Origin: Fimenecus sp045613685
Lineage (GTDB): Bacteria > Bacillota > Clostridia > Oscillospirales > Acutalibacteraceae
Length of the DNA: 64,000 nucleotides
NCBI GenBank assembly: GCA_045613685.1
Contig: JAZLBL010000014.1
Span: forward strand, 13,549 to 77,548
Direction of reading: 5' to 3'
This document shows, in pieces, positions 1 through 7,397 of the stretch. Below the pieces are notes generated by a model. That model did not search any database. It saw nothing but the letters and a program-made list of their open reading frames with translations, and had not been told where the DNA came from. Both the position numbers and the translations under genes were made by a program. Position 1 is the first letter of the stretch, and each line of letters starts with the position of its first letter.

Positions 1-226
1 GAATGTTTTTGCCTGATGCTTCGTGTGTTGCAGAAAGCTCAACACCGGGGATAACCTGAACCCCATGACGCGCACCAATGATTTTACCTCTGACAGTACC
101 TGCAAGGCAATCGTGGTCAGTAATTGCAATAGCTTCAAGACCTTTTTTCTTAGCAAAAATAATAAGGTCCTCAATGCCTAAACTACCGTCTGATAATCTT
201 GTGTGACAATGTAAATCTCCGCTCAA
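1..226 (-). CDS. PHP-domain phosphoesterase, 3' part beyond the window edge
   Basis: The first 75 codons of a PHP-domain (polymerase and histidinol phosphatase) protein are present; the rest lies outside the window. The N-terminus has the metal-binding motif D-L-H-C-H-T, then S-D-G-S, then I-T-D-H-D, then a P-G-V-E-L segment, as in the YciV/RNase AM type of PHP protein. These proteins hydrolyse phosphodiester or phosphomonoester bonds with bound divalent metals. The start is a TTG codon preceded by TGGAGG at a normal distance; no ATG is available in frame. The exact substrate cannot be told from the fragment. Confidence 0.75.
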   Translation of the reverse strand, partial: MSGDLHCHTRLSDGSLGIEDLIIFAKKKGLEAIAITDHDCLAGTVRGKIIGARHGVQVIPGVELSATHEASGKNI

Positions 227-460
227 AATAATAACCTCCAATGTGTTTGCCGGTTTTCATACAAAAAATGCGTAAAACCCCTCAATATATAACAGTATTA
301 TACAACGAAAATCAACAAAAATCAAGAAAAAGTACGATATTTAGTTAATTTTTGTATATTTAGTGATTATTTTTGTTTCTTATGTAAAAAATATACCCCA
401 AAATTCCATATATTACACAAAAGAAAAAGCTCTTTGCAATATAACAAAGAGCTTTTAAAC
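227..460. other. intergenic region without a gene
   Basis: AT-rich stretch between two minus-strand genes. Apart from the terminator of the upstream metallophosphatase gene near 424-456 I see no open reading frame or RNA. It probably holds the promoter of the PHP gene, but I could not fix it confidently. Confidence 0.5.
424..456 (-). terminator. intrinsic terminator of the metallophosphatase gene
   Basis: AAAAGCTCTTTG and its complement CAAAGAGCTTTT form a 12-bp stem with a short loop. On the minus strand the stem is followed by a T-rich run (TTTTTCTTTT). It lies just after the stop codon of the metallophosphatase gene. Confidence 0.8.
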
Positions 461-2080
461 TTATTTAAGATATTCCTTGTATTTAATTTCGTTAATGATG
501 TATCCGATAAGAAGAACAGGAACGCCAATGCAAATTATAGGAATTAAGAAGATAAGCAAAAGAAGGATTGCAATGATAACAATCGGTAATCCCTTTTTGC
601 TGTCTTTAACTGTGTCAGGCTTAGCAGGTGGTGGTGGAACAGGGCCTTGGCTATCACCCTCATAAACAGGCATAACAGGAAGAAGTGCGTCATAAGACGG
701 GATACCATTATTATAAAGCAAAGGCTCAATTATTCCACGAACAGTGTCAGAAACTTTAACTAACTTTTTAAGCGGAATATGTAAAACCTTTATAATTGAA
801 TCGATAATATTTATAAGACCGATAGCGATTTTATATTCATTATCGTCAGGAGTGTAAAGACTTTTGCCACCATAGAGATTAAGAACAAGGTCAACGATGA
901 AATCGACAACATTCTTATCTTTAATATCGGCATAGTCTTCTTTTTTAAGTCCTGTCTCTGCGCGAGTCCAGTTGCCAACAGTACCGATTTTAAGAGAATT
1001 GATGAATTTGAAAATAGGCTTTAAAATCCAACCGAATTTATAAGAAACTTTCTTCTTGATACTGATAGCAGTTGCCATATCTGCAAACTTGTCAATATCT
1101 TCACCTGCAGCCTTGATAACATCTCTAATCATACCAACCAAATGGTCTGCGAGATATGTCTGCAAGTCTTTGCCCTTTGTATCAAAACTGACTGGCTCTG
1201 TGATGAAATCAGTAGTGGTTGATACCATATTGTTATCTGCATCAAAAACAACAGTTCTGATAGTGCCAGGATATCCAACAGTAGAAGCGGTTGAAATATC
1301 ATAGAAATAGTTGCCTTTAGGACTTATATGCTTATCGATGTCGTGCACGTGTGTATGACCTGTGAGCATAAATTGAATACCCATATCAGCAAGTTGCTCG
1401 CGACGGATTTCATAATCACCCATCATATCGCCTTTACCGATAATTTCATACATAGGTGATGGTGCGATGAGTGGGTGGTGAGTCATTGCAATAATGAACT
1501 GACCATTAGCCTTTGCATCTTCTGCCTGTGCCTTAATCCATTCAAAGCATTCGTCAGAAAAACCGCTCTTGCCATTTCTGTTTGTATCGTCGTTAAGAGC
1601 GAAAAGTCTGTATCCATCTGCTAACTGAATGATATATGACATACTTTCTTCATGCACTGCGATAGCTTCGTCAGGACCAAATTCTTTATACATATCAAAA
1701 AGGTCTTCGCGCTTTGCTGCAGGGATAGTTACTCTGTCATAACCATCATATTTGTGGTGAGTGCCATCCCACTGATAGTCGTGTGTTGCAGTGATTACAT
1801 AAACACGCTTGCCTTTTGATTTAAGGTCACGAAGCATTTCGATAAATTCGCGGTGAGAATCAAAGTCGCCATTGCTTGTTGTGTCACCAGAAAGAAGAAC
1901 GATGTCGGTTCTGTCATCCTTTGCAATCTGTGAAAATGCAGCTTCAAGCAATTCTCCGGCTTCTGCTAACAAAACACCGCTTTTATTATCGGCAACTTCA
2001 TAAGCTGCGCCAGAAGTGCCGAGCTTTTTAGAATAATAATGTGTATCGGTAATAACCGTTACGGTAAGTGGATTTCTCAT
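461..2080 (-). CDS. calcineurin-like metallophosphoesterase with C-terminal membrane anchor
   Basis: 539 residues. The metal-binding blocks of the calcineurin-like fold are visible in order: D12-x-H14, G65-D66, a T-H-D block near residue 101, M-T-H-H-P near 200 and G-H-T-H near 241. The third block normally reads G-N-H-D/E; here it reads A-T-H-D, so the usual Asn is replaced. The middle has no domain I recognise. A proline-rich linker leads into about 30 very hydrophobic residues and a short charged tail, so the catalytic part is probably held at the membrane. No signal peptide is visible, which points to a cytoplasmic catalytic domain. It ends in a clear terminator and lies 10 bp downstream of thrS on the same strand, so read-through from the T-box transcript is likely. 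Substrate unknown. Confidence 0.8.
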   Translation of the reverse strand: MRNPLTVTVITDTHYYSKKLGTSGAAYEVADNKSGVLLAEAGELLEAAFSQIAKDDRTDIVLLSGDTTSNGDFDSHREFIEMLRDLKSKGKRVYVITATHDYQWDGTHHKYDGYDRVTIPAAKREDLFDMYKEFGPDEAIAVHEESMSYIIQLADGYRLFALNDDTNRNGKSGFSDECFEWIKAQAEDAKANGQFIIAMTHHPLIAPSPMYEIIGKGDMMGDYEIRREQLADMGIQFMLTGHTHVHDIDKHISPKGNYFYDISTASTVGYPGTIRTVVFDADNNMVSTTTDFITEPVSFDTKGKDLQTYLADHLVGMIRDVIKAAGEDIDKFADMATAISIKKKVSYKFGWILKPIFKFINSLKIGTVGNWTRAETGLKKEDYADIKDKNVVDFIVDLVLNLYGGKSLYTPDDNEYKIAIGLINIIDSIIKVLHIPLKKLVKVSDTVRGIIEPLLYNNGIPSYDALLPVMPVYEGDSQGPVPPPPAKPDTVKDSKKGLPIVIIAILLLLIFLIPIICIGVPVLLIGYIINEIKYKEYLK

Positions 2081-2090
2081 AATATCTTCC

Positions 2091-4043
2091 TTATCTTACT
2101 TTATTATCGATTTCTTCTTTAAGCATAGCAGTAAAGTCGTCAAAATTCATTGAACCGATGTCACCTTGACCACGTTTGCTAACAGATACTGTACCGTCTT
2201 CAACTTCTTTGTCGCCAACAATAATCCAATATGGAAGTTTTTGAAGTCTTGATTCGCGGATTTTGTAACCTGTTTTTTCGCTTCTGTCGTCAACTGTTAC
2301 GCGCATACCCATTTTTTCAAGTTCTTTCTTGATTTCAAATGAACGGTCGTGGTGTCTGTCAGCGATAGGAAGAATTCTTACCTGTTCAGGAGCAAGCCAA
2401 AGTGGGAATGCTCCTGCATATTTTTCAATAAGAAGAGCAAGTGTACGCTCATAACAACCGATTGATGTTCTGTGAATAATATATGGATTTTTCTTTGTGC
2501 CATCTTTTGCTGTGTATTCCATGCCAAATTTTTCTGCAAGAAGCTGGTCAACTTGAATTGTGATAAGAGTGTCTTCTTTGCCGAATACGTTCTTAATCTG
2601 AATGTCAAGTTTAGGACCGTAGAAAGCAGCTTCACCAACGCCGATAGCATATTTAATTCCAAGGTTATCAAGGATTTTGCCCATGATTCCCTGTGCTTCA
2701 TCCCACTGTTCAGGAGTACCAATATATTTTTCTTTATCTGCTGGGTCCCATTGTGAGAAACGATATGAAACATCTTCATAAAGACCAAGAGTCTGAAGCA
2801 TATAGATAGCAAGTTCAAGACAACCCTTAAATTCTTCTTCAAGCTGTTCAGGAGTACACATTAAGTGGCCTTCAGAAATTGTAAACTGACGAACACGGAT
2901 AAGACCATGCATTTCACCTGATGCTTCATTACGGAAAAGAGTTGATGTTTCGTTGTATCTTAATGGTAAATCTCTATATGAACGTGGTCTGTTGAGATAT
3001 GCTTGATATTGGAACGGACAAGTCATAGGACGAAGTGCAAAGATTTCTTCATTGTTTGCTTCTGCCTGGTCTGCATCACCAAGTACGAACATGCCGTCAC
3101 GATAGTGGTCCCAGTGACCTGAAACTTTATAAAGGTCACTCTTTGCCATAAATGGTGTTTTTGTAAGCAACCAACCTCTCTTTTGTTCTTCGTCTTCAAC
3201 CCAACGTTGAAGTGTCTGGATGATTCTTGCGCCCTTAGGGAGCATAATAGGAAGACCTTGACCAATAAGCTCATTTGTTGTGAAAATTTCAAGTTCACGG
3301 CCAAGCTTATTATGGTCACGTTTTCTTGCTTCTTCAAGCTGTGCTAAATGCTCTTCAAGTGCAGACTGTTTTGGGAAAGCAGTTGCATAAATTCTCTGGA
3401 GCATCTTGTTCTTTTCGTTACCGCGCCAATAAGCACCTGTGCAAGCTGTGAGCTTGAATGCTTTAACTGCACCTGTTGACATAAGGTGAGGACCTGCACA
3501 AAGCTCTGTGAATTCACCTTGTTTATAGAATGAAATTGGCTCGCCCTTGTCAGCGTGTTCATTTATAAGCTCAACCTTATAGATTTCACCTTTTTCTTCC
3601 ATCATAGCAAGTGCATCGGCAGGTGAGAGTTCGAATTTTTCAAGTGCTAAATCTTCTTTAACGATTTTCTTCATTTCTGCTTCGATTTTTTCAAGAATTT
3701 CAGGTGTAAATGAAATTTCTGAATCAAAGTCATAATAGAAACCGTTGTCAACTGATGGACCAATAGCAAGTTTTACATCAGGATAAAGTCTTTTAACAGC
3801 CTGTGCCATAATATGAGAAGCAGTATGCCAAAATGTCTTTTTACCCTCGATTTCATCAAATGTAACGATTTCAAGAGCACAATCTTCATTAACTGCAGTT
3901 CTTAAATCACAATAATTTCCGTTGATTTTACCACCACAAGCAGATTTATATAAACCCATACCAATAGATTTAGCAATGTCTGCAATAGTAGTACCAGCTT
4001 CGTATTCTTTAATAACGTCGCCTTTAAGTGTTACCTTAATCAT
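2091..4043 (-). CDS. thrS: threonyl-tRNA synthetase
   Basis: 650 residues, the usual length for bacterial ThrRS. It charges tRNA-Thr in the cytoplasm. Domains in order: TGS domain (about 1-62), editing domain with H73-x3-H77 and a C-A-G-P-H block, class II catalytic core with M-T-C-P-F and the motif 2 block R-N-E-A-S-G-E, then an anticodon-binding domain from about 545. The zinc ligand Cys of M-T-C-P is kept. ATG start preceded by AAAGGAGAT. Expression is controlled by a T-box leader immediately upstream. The metallophosphatase gene follows after 10 bp. Confidence 0.98.
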   Translation of the reverse strand: MIKVTLKGDVIKEYEAGTTIADIAKSIGMGLYKSACGGKINGNYCDLRTAVNEDCALEIVTFDEIEGKKTFWHTASHIMAQAVKRLYPDVKLAIGPSVDNGFYYDFDSEISFTPEILEKIEAEMKKIVKEDLALEKFELSPADALAMMEEKGEIYKVELINEHADKGEPISFYKQGEFTELCAGPHLMSTGAVKAFKLTACTGAYWRGNEKNKMLQRIYATAFPKQSALEEHLAQLEEARKRDHNKLGRELEIFTTNELIGQGLPIMLPKGARIIQTLQRWVEDEEQKRGWLLTKTPFMAKSDLYKVSGHWDHYRDGMFVLGDADQAEANNEEIFALRPMTCPFQYQAYLNRPRSYRDLPLRYNETSTLFRNEASGEMHGLIRVRQFTISEGHLMCTPEQLEEEFKGCLELAIYMLQTLGLYEDVSYRFSQWDPADKEKYIGTPEQWDEAQGIMGKILDNLGIKYAIGVGEAAFYGPKLDIQIKNVFGKEDTLITIQVDQLLAEKFGMEYTAKDGTKKNPYIIHRTSIGCYERTLALLIEKYAGAFPLWLAPEQVRILPIADRHHDRSFEIKKELEKMGMRVTVDDRSEKTGYKIRESRLQKLPYWIIVGDKEVEDGTVSVSKRGQGDIGSMNFDDFTAMLKEEIDNKVR

Positions 4044-4074
4044 AATATATCTCCTTTGAAAAAATTACAAAATA

Positions 4075-4325
4075 AAAAAGCATTTCATCCATAAAACAGG
4101 ATGAAATGCTAATAAACAACATTCCACGGTTCCACCCGTATTGCAAAGTATAAACTTTGCCACTCAAAAGACTTTAACGCAGTCAATACGATTGGCTTAG
4201 CCGAAACTCGTTTTCGCCAATGCTCGAAAGTGGTCTCAGGATAGTAAACTGATTTCTCGCACCAACCGAAATCTCTCTGAAAATTTAGGTTATCCGTCGT
4301 TCTTTCTCAACGCTTTAAAAATATC
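4075..4325 (-). promoter_or_regulatory. T-box riboswitch leader of thrS, ACC (Thr) specifier
   Basis: On the minus strand the T-box core GGGTGGAACCGTGG lies at 4137-4124. It is followed by a terminator stem (4099-4109 with 4080-4090, 11 bp, 8-nt loop) and a T run. Upstream is a stem I with the AG-bulge and apical loop signature CAGAGAG...GGTGCGAGAA. The specifier loop reads GAG-ACC-A, giving the threonine codon ACC at 4234-4232 followed by a purine, as in the family. Uncharged tRNA-Thr should stabilise the antiterminator and allow thrS transcription. Confidence 0.93.
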
Positions 4326-4331
4326 GTATAT

Positions 4332-4360
4332 ATTTTATACTTATTTTAATGTAATGTCAA
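4332..4360 (-). promoter_or_regulatory. sigma-A-type promoter of thrS
   Basis: TTGACA (4360-4355), 17-nt spacer, TAAAAT (4337-4332) on the minus strand. The expected start point, near 4325, is the 5' end of the T-box leader. Confidence 0.8.
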
Positions 4361-4367
4361 TAACAAA

Positions 4368-4397
4368 TTTGTAGGGGACGATGCATATATTATCCCG
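4368..4397. repeat. degenerate copy of a GTAGGGG dispersed element
   Basis: The sequence TTTGTAGGGGACGATG...ATCCCG resembles the better preserved hairpin element at 56734-56760 (TTGTAGGGGCGATTC...). Only the left arm and the closing CCCG are kept, so the inverted repeat is mostly lost. Confidence 0.4.
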
Positions 4398-4420
4398 TTT
4401 GTAATACCAATCTAACTTGA

Positions 4421-5266
4421 TTAGTAAGCCGGTTCTTTATTTTCATTAAATCTTTCAATTTTACCTAAGTCATATCCTTTTGGGATATTTAAATATAAAT
4501 ATTTTGGATTTTCAGTTGACGCGTCTTGTGGTAATTCGATAAAATCGCTCCAATAGGCATCTAATTTGCTTTCTGAATCAATAGGCTCATAATAGCATTT
4601 TAAATATCTTTCTTTATCATTACCAAAATAAATCGCAAGTTCAAGTTCTTCGTCAATATCTACGAAATGAGTAGCGTTTAAGCTCCCAATACCAGTTCCA
4701 CCGCTTGATATGAATTTGTCTTTCACAGGAAATCCAAACGGTTTTATGGAGTATGCGAGAGTTGTATGTATGTAATTTTCTGGCAGTACCGTAGTAACAT
4801 AAACTCTGTAAACAATATCGTTACGCTCTATTTCAATTAATAATTCGGTTTCTCCTTCCCCACTATAATTTTCTTGGTTAATTGCTTCATGAATAGTTGA
4901 ACTATCTTCTGATTTGATATATGGGTAAACCTCCTTGACAACTGCTTCTGAAATGTTTATTGTGAAAGCAAGAATGAAAATTATTAGTGCACGTTTAAAA
5001 CATCCCAAAACAAATAATATTCTTTTGTTTGCTTCTTTAAGTTCAATTCCTAACTTGTTAGGGTCTCCCATTTCATCAATAATTTTCTTAGCCACATCAA
5101 GTTCATTATCAAAATCATTTTTGAAATCATCATACATATCATCCATGTGATTTTCGATTTCTTCTTTAATTCTTTTTCCAAGTTTTTTGTAATGAATGTG
5201 ATATAAAACCCGTTCAATATAGATTTCTTTAGCTTCTTCAAAATTAGAAAATTTTCTCATTGCCAT
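4421..5266 (-). CDS. HAAS (DUF1700) domain membrane protein, partner of the PadR regulator
   Basis: 281 residues. The first 80 residues are a charged helical domain of the HAAS/DUF1700 type, with the usual pattern L-x3-I-x3-I-E-x-H-x-x-D and D-E-M-G-D-P. A single hydrophobic helix follows at about 84-105, then an extracytoplasmic domain of about 170 residues that I do not recognise. HAAS proteins are typically encoded next to PadR regulators and are thought to pass signals to them; here the PadR gene ends 12 bp upstream on the same strand, so the two form an operon. The ligand or stress sensed is unknown. Assignment of the HAAS part is fairly sure, the function of the outer domain is not. Confidence 0.7.
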   Translation of the reverse strand: MAMRKFSNFEEAKEIYIERVLYHIHYKKLGKRIKEEIENHMDDMYDDFKNDFDNELDVAKKIIDEMGDPNKLGIELKEANKRILFVLGCFKRALIIFILAFTINISEAVVKEVYPYIKSEDSSTIHEAINQENYSGEGETELLIEIERNDIVYRVYVTTVLPENYIHTTLAYSIKPFGFPVKDKFISSGGTGIGSLNATHFVDIDEELELAIYFGNDKERYLKCYYEPIDSESKLDAYWSDFIELPQDASTENPKYLYLNIPKGYDLGKIERFNENKEPAY

Positions 5267-5278
5267 ATAATCACCGCC

Positions 5279-5605
5279 TCACGCAAAATTCAATACTTTT
5301 CTTGCTGCATTGGTGAATACAAAAAATTCTTCCTTTTTATCTGCCAATTCCTTTCTACCTTTGTCAGTAATCTTATAATATCTGCGCTTTCTTGCAGAAT
5401 CTGTTTCTTCTATATAAGATGTAATAAGCTTTTCGTTTTCAAGTGCGTGCAAAACAGGGTAGAGTGAACCTTCTTTAAGTTCGAAAACATTCTCGCTCTT
5501 ACGTTTCAACTCCTTGATAATCTGATAACCATACATATCCTGTGTGTCGATAAGCGATAACACCAATAAACTTGTATTGCCGTGCATCAAATCATTCTTT
5601 GCCAT
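5279..5605 (-). CDS. PadR family transcriptional regulator
   Basis: 108 residues with a winged-helix fold typical of small PadR proteins: L-S-L-I-x-x-x-x-M-Y-G-Y-Q-I, E-G-S-L-Y-P-V-L-H-x-L-E and R-R-Y-Y-K-I-T-x-x-G. It should bind DNA as a dimer and repress its own operon. I chose the ATG at 5605 because AAAGGAGG lies 8 nt before it; the longer frame begins 15 codons upstream without a binding site. The operon also carries the HAAS membrane protein. The promoter carries a palindrome on its -10 box, described separately. Confidence 0.88.
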   Translation of the reverse strand: MAKNDLMHGNTSLLVLSLIDTQDMYGYQIIKELKRKSENVFELKEGSLYPVLHALENEKLITSYIEETDSARKRRYYKITDKGRKELADKKEEFFVFTNAARKVLNFA

Positions 5606-5650
5606 AATAATATCCTCCTTTAAAATTAAATACATATGTTGCCTATGCAT

Positions 5651-5679
5651 ATACTACCATAGTATAGCAAATTTGTCAA
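5651..5679 (-). promoter_or_regulatory. promoter and likely operator of the PadR/HAAS operon
   Basis: TTGACA (5679-5674), 17-nt spacer and TAGTAT (5656-5651) on the minus strand. The perfect palindrome ATACTA-CCA-TAGTAT at 5651-5665 covers the -10 box, so binding there would block RNA polymerase. PadR autoregulation is common; that this palindrome is its site is inference. Confidence 0.65.
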
Positions 5680-5716
5680 TTTTTTATATCTTAACAAATT
5701 ATTTACAAATATTTCC

Positions 5717-5745
5717 TTGACATTTTTTGAATAACAATGTATATT
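5717..5745 (+). promoter_or_regulatory. sigma-A-type promoter of the hrcA operon
   Basis: TTGACA (5717-5722), 17-nt spacer, TATATT (5740-5745). The CIRCE operator lies at the expected transcription start. Confidence 0.85.
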
Positions 5746-5756
5746 ATTTAATAGAG

Positions 5757-5783
5757 TTAGCACTCTAATGGCGTGAGTGCTAA
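5757..5783 (+). promoter_or_regulatory. CIRCE operator (HrcA binding site)
   Basis: Perfect CIRCE: TTAGCACTC, 9-nt spacer, GAGTGCTAA. It sits at the start of the hrcA-grpE-dnaK-dnaJ transcript and is the known target of the HrcA repressor. Confidence 0.97.
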
Positions 5784-5806
5784 ATATCACAAAAAGGGGT
5801 GACGAG

Positions 5807-6835
5807 ATGCAACTCAGCGAGAGAAAAGAAAAAATTCTTGCTACCATTGTTGAGTGGTATATTGCAACGGGCGAACCTGTCGGTTCAAAAACCTTGCTTG
5901 AGTATGCGCGAATTCCAGTTTCTTCGGCAACTGTTCGAAATGAAATGGCAGAACTTTCTCGTCTCGGTTTTCTTGACCAACCCCACACATCAGCAGGGCG
6001 TGTGCCATCACAACTTGGCTATCGTTATTATGTTGATAAACTTATGAATCGTTATGAATTACCACTTAACGATAAAAGGCTTATTGAAGCAAGACTTTCT
6101 GATGCAGGTGGCGAGCCACAGCAGATTCTTGAACAAGCGGGTCAGGTGTTAGCAGAGCTTACAAATTGTGCAGTTGTATCAACAACACCAAGTGATACAA
6201 ACGCAGTGATTCGCAGAGTTGAGTTGGTCCCACTTGGCACTCACACAGCAATGATGGTAATGCTCTCATCATCAGGTATTCTCAAAAGCCGAGTTTGCAG
6301 AACTGATACTGAATTAAATCTGGAACTCATAGAAACATTCTATAATATAGTTTCAAAACATTTTATCGGCAAATCTGCAAGTGAAGTGAGCATAGCTCTT
6401 ATTCAGACATTGGCACTGTCCCTAGGTAGCAAATCGCTTGCGATTTCACCACTTTTAGTAACTTTGTCAGATTTGGCACAGATGACTGAGCAAACACAAC
6501 TTTTGTTAGAAGGTCAGTCGAATCTTTTAAACTATTCAGATTATCCTAATGCTTATGAGTTGATGGAGTTTTTAAGACGTGGCGAGCCACTGACAAACTT
6601 TTTCTCAAATCATAAGTCACAAGGGGATGCAAATGTGCTAATCGGCAAAGAAAATCTCTATCGTGAGCTTCAAGATTCAAGCGTGATTTTCTCGCACTAT
6701 TCAGTTAGCGGAAAAGATAGTGGTACATTAGGGCTTATCGGTCCAACAAGAATTGACTATGCAAGACTTATTCCAAGTCTTAAATATTTAACAGAAATCG
6801 TCGGCAATATAATGTCCGACACTTTGGAGGATTAA
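5807..6835 (+). CDS. hrcA: heat-inducible transcription repressor HrcA
   Basis: 342 residues, typical length. N-terminal winged-helix domain with the family signature blocks E-P-V-G-S-K-T, S-S-A-T-V-R-N-E-M and Q-P-H-T-S-A-G-R-V-P, followed by the GAF-like and C-terminal regions ending in I-G-P-T-R-I-D-Y. It represses the chaperone operon through CIRCE and depends on chaperonin activity for folding. I chose the ATG at 5807 (after GGGGTGACGAG); the open frame extends 10 codons further into CIRCE, which is not plausible as coding sequence. First gene of the operon; grpE starts 1 nt after its stop. Confidence 0.97.
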   Translation: MQLSERKEKILATIVEWYIATGEPVGSKTLLEYARIPVSSATVRNEMAELSRLGFLDQPHTSAGRVPSQLGYRYYVDKLMNRYELPLNDKRLIEARLSDAGGEPQQILEQAGQVLAELTNCAVVSTTPSDTNAVIRRVELVPLGTHTAMMVMLSSSGILKSRVCRTDTELNLELIETFYNIVSKHFIGKSASEVSIALIQTLALSLGSKSLAISPLLVTLSDLAQMTEQTQLLLEGQSNLLNYSDYPNAYELMEFLRRGEPLTNFFSNHKSQGDANVLIGKENLYRELQDSSVIFSHYSVSGKDSGTLGLIGPTRIDYARLIPSLKYLTEIVGNIMSDTLED

Positions 6836-6836
6836 A

Positions 6837-7343
6837 ATGGCAGAGAACAAAGAAAATCTTCAAGAAGAAACAGTTGAAGAAGTAGCAGAAAATACAGAAC
6901 CAACTGCAGAAGAAAAGCTCACAGCAGAGCTTAACGAAACAAAAGATAAACTTTTGAGAGTTATGGCAGAATATGATAATTTCCGTAAACGCTCACAAAA
7001 AGAAAAAGAAATGGCTTATGGAGATACAAAGGCAAGCACCATCGCAGAATTTTTACCTGTATATGATAACTTTGAGCGAGCAATGAGTGCAGATGCAACT
7101 GACCTTGACTCATTCAAAAAAGGTATTGAAATGATTTTTAATCAGTATGGTGAAACATTTAAGAAACTCGGAGTTGAATCATTCGGTGCAAAGGGTGATG
7201 AATTTGACCCTAATATTCACAATGCAGTAATGCACGGTGAAGACGAAAACTTACCTGAAAACAGTATTTCAGACGTATTCTCAACAGGATACAAAATGGG
7301 TGACAGAGTAATCCGCCCAGCAATCGTAAAAGTAGTTAACTAA
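6837..7343 (+). CDS. grpE: nucleotide exchange factor GrpE
   Basis: 168 residues. Acidic N-terminal tail, long helix with the D-K-L-L-R-V-M-A-E-Y-D-N-F-R-K-R block, then the beta-domain with the signature Y-K-M-G-D-R-V-I-R-P-A. It releases ADP from DnaK. The binding site GGAGG overlaps the end of hrcA. Second gene of the heat-shock operon. Confidence 0.97.
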   Translation: MAENKENLQEETVEEVAENTEPTAEEKLTAELNETKDKLLRVMAEYDNFRKRSQKEKEMAYGDTKASTIAEFLPVYDNFERAMSADATDLDSFKKGIEMIFNQYGETFKKLGVESFGAKGDEFDPNIHNAVMHGEDENLPENSISDVFSTGYKMGDRVIRPAIVKVVN

Positions 7344-7397
7344 ACTGTAAAAACAGTTAATAATATTATAAACAAACCTATTAGGAGGAATAAATTT

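Noticed and set aside
5626..5988. Minus-strand frame over the hrcA promoter and CIRCE
   Set aside because: It crosses two promoters and an operator and overlaps the start of hrcA; no binding site.
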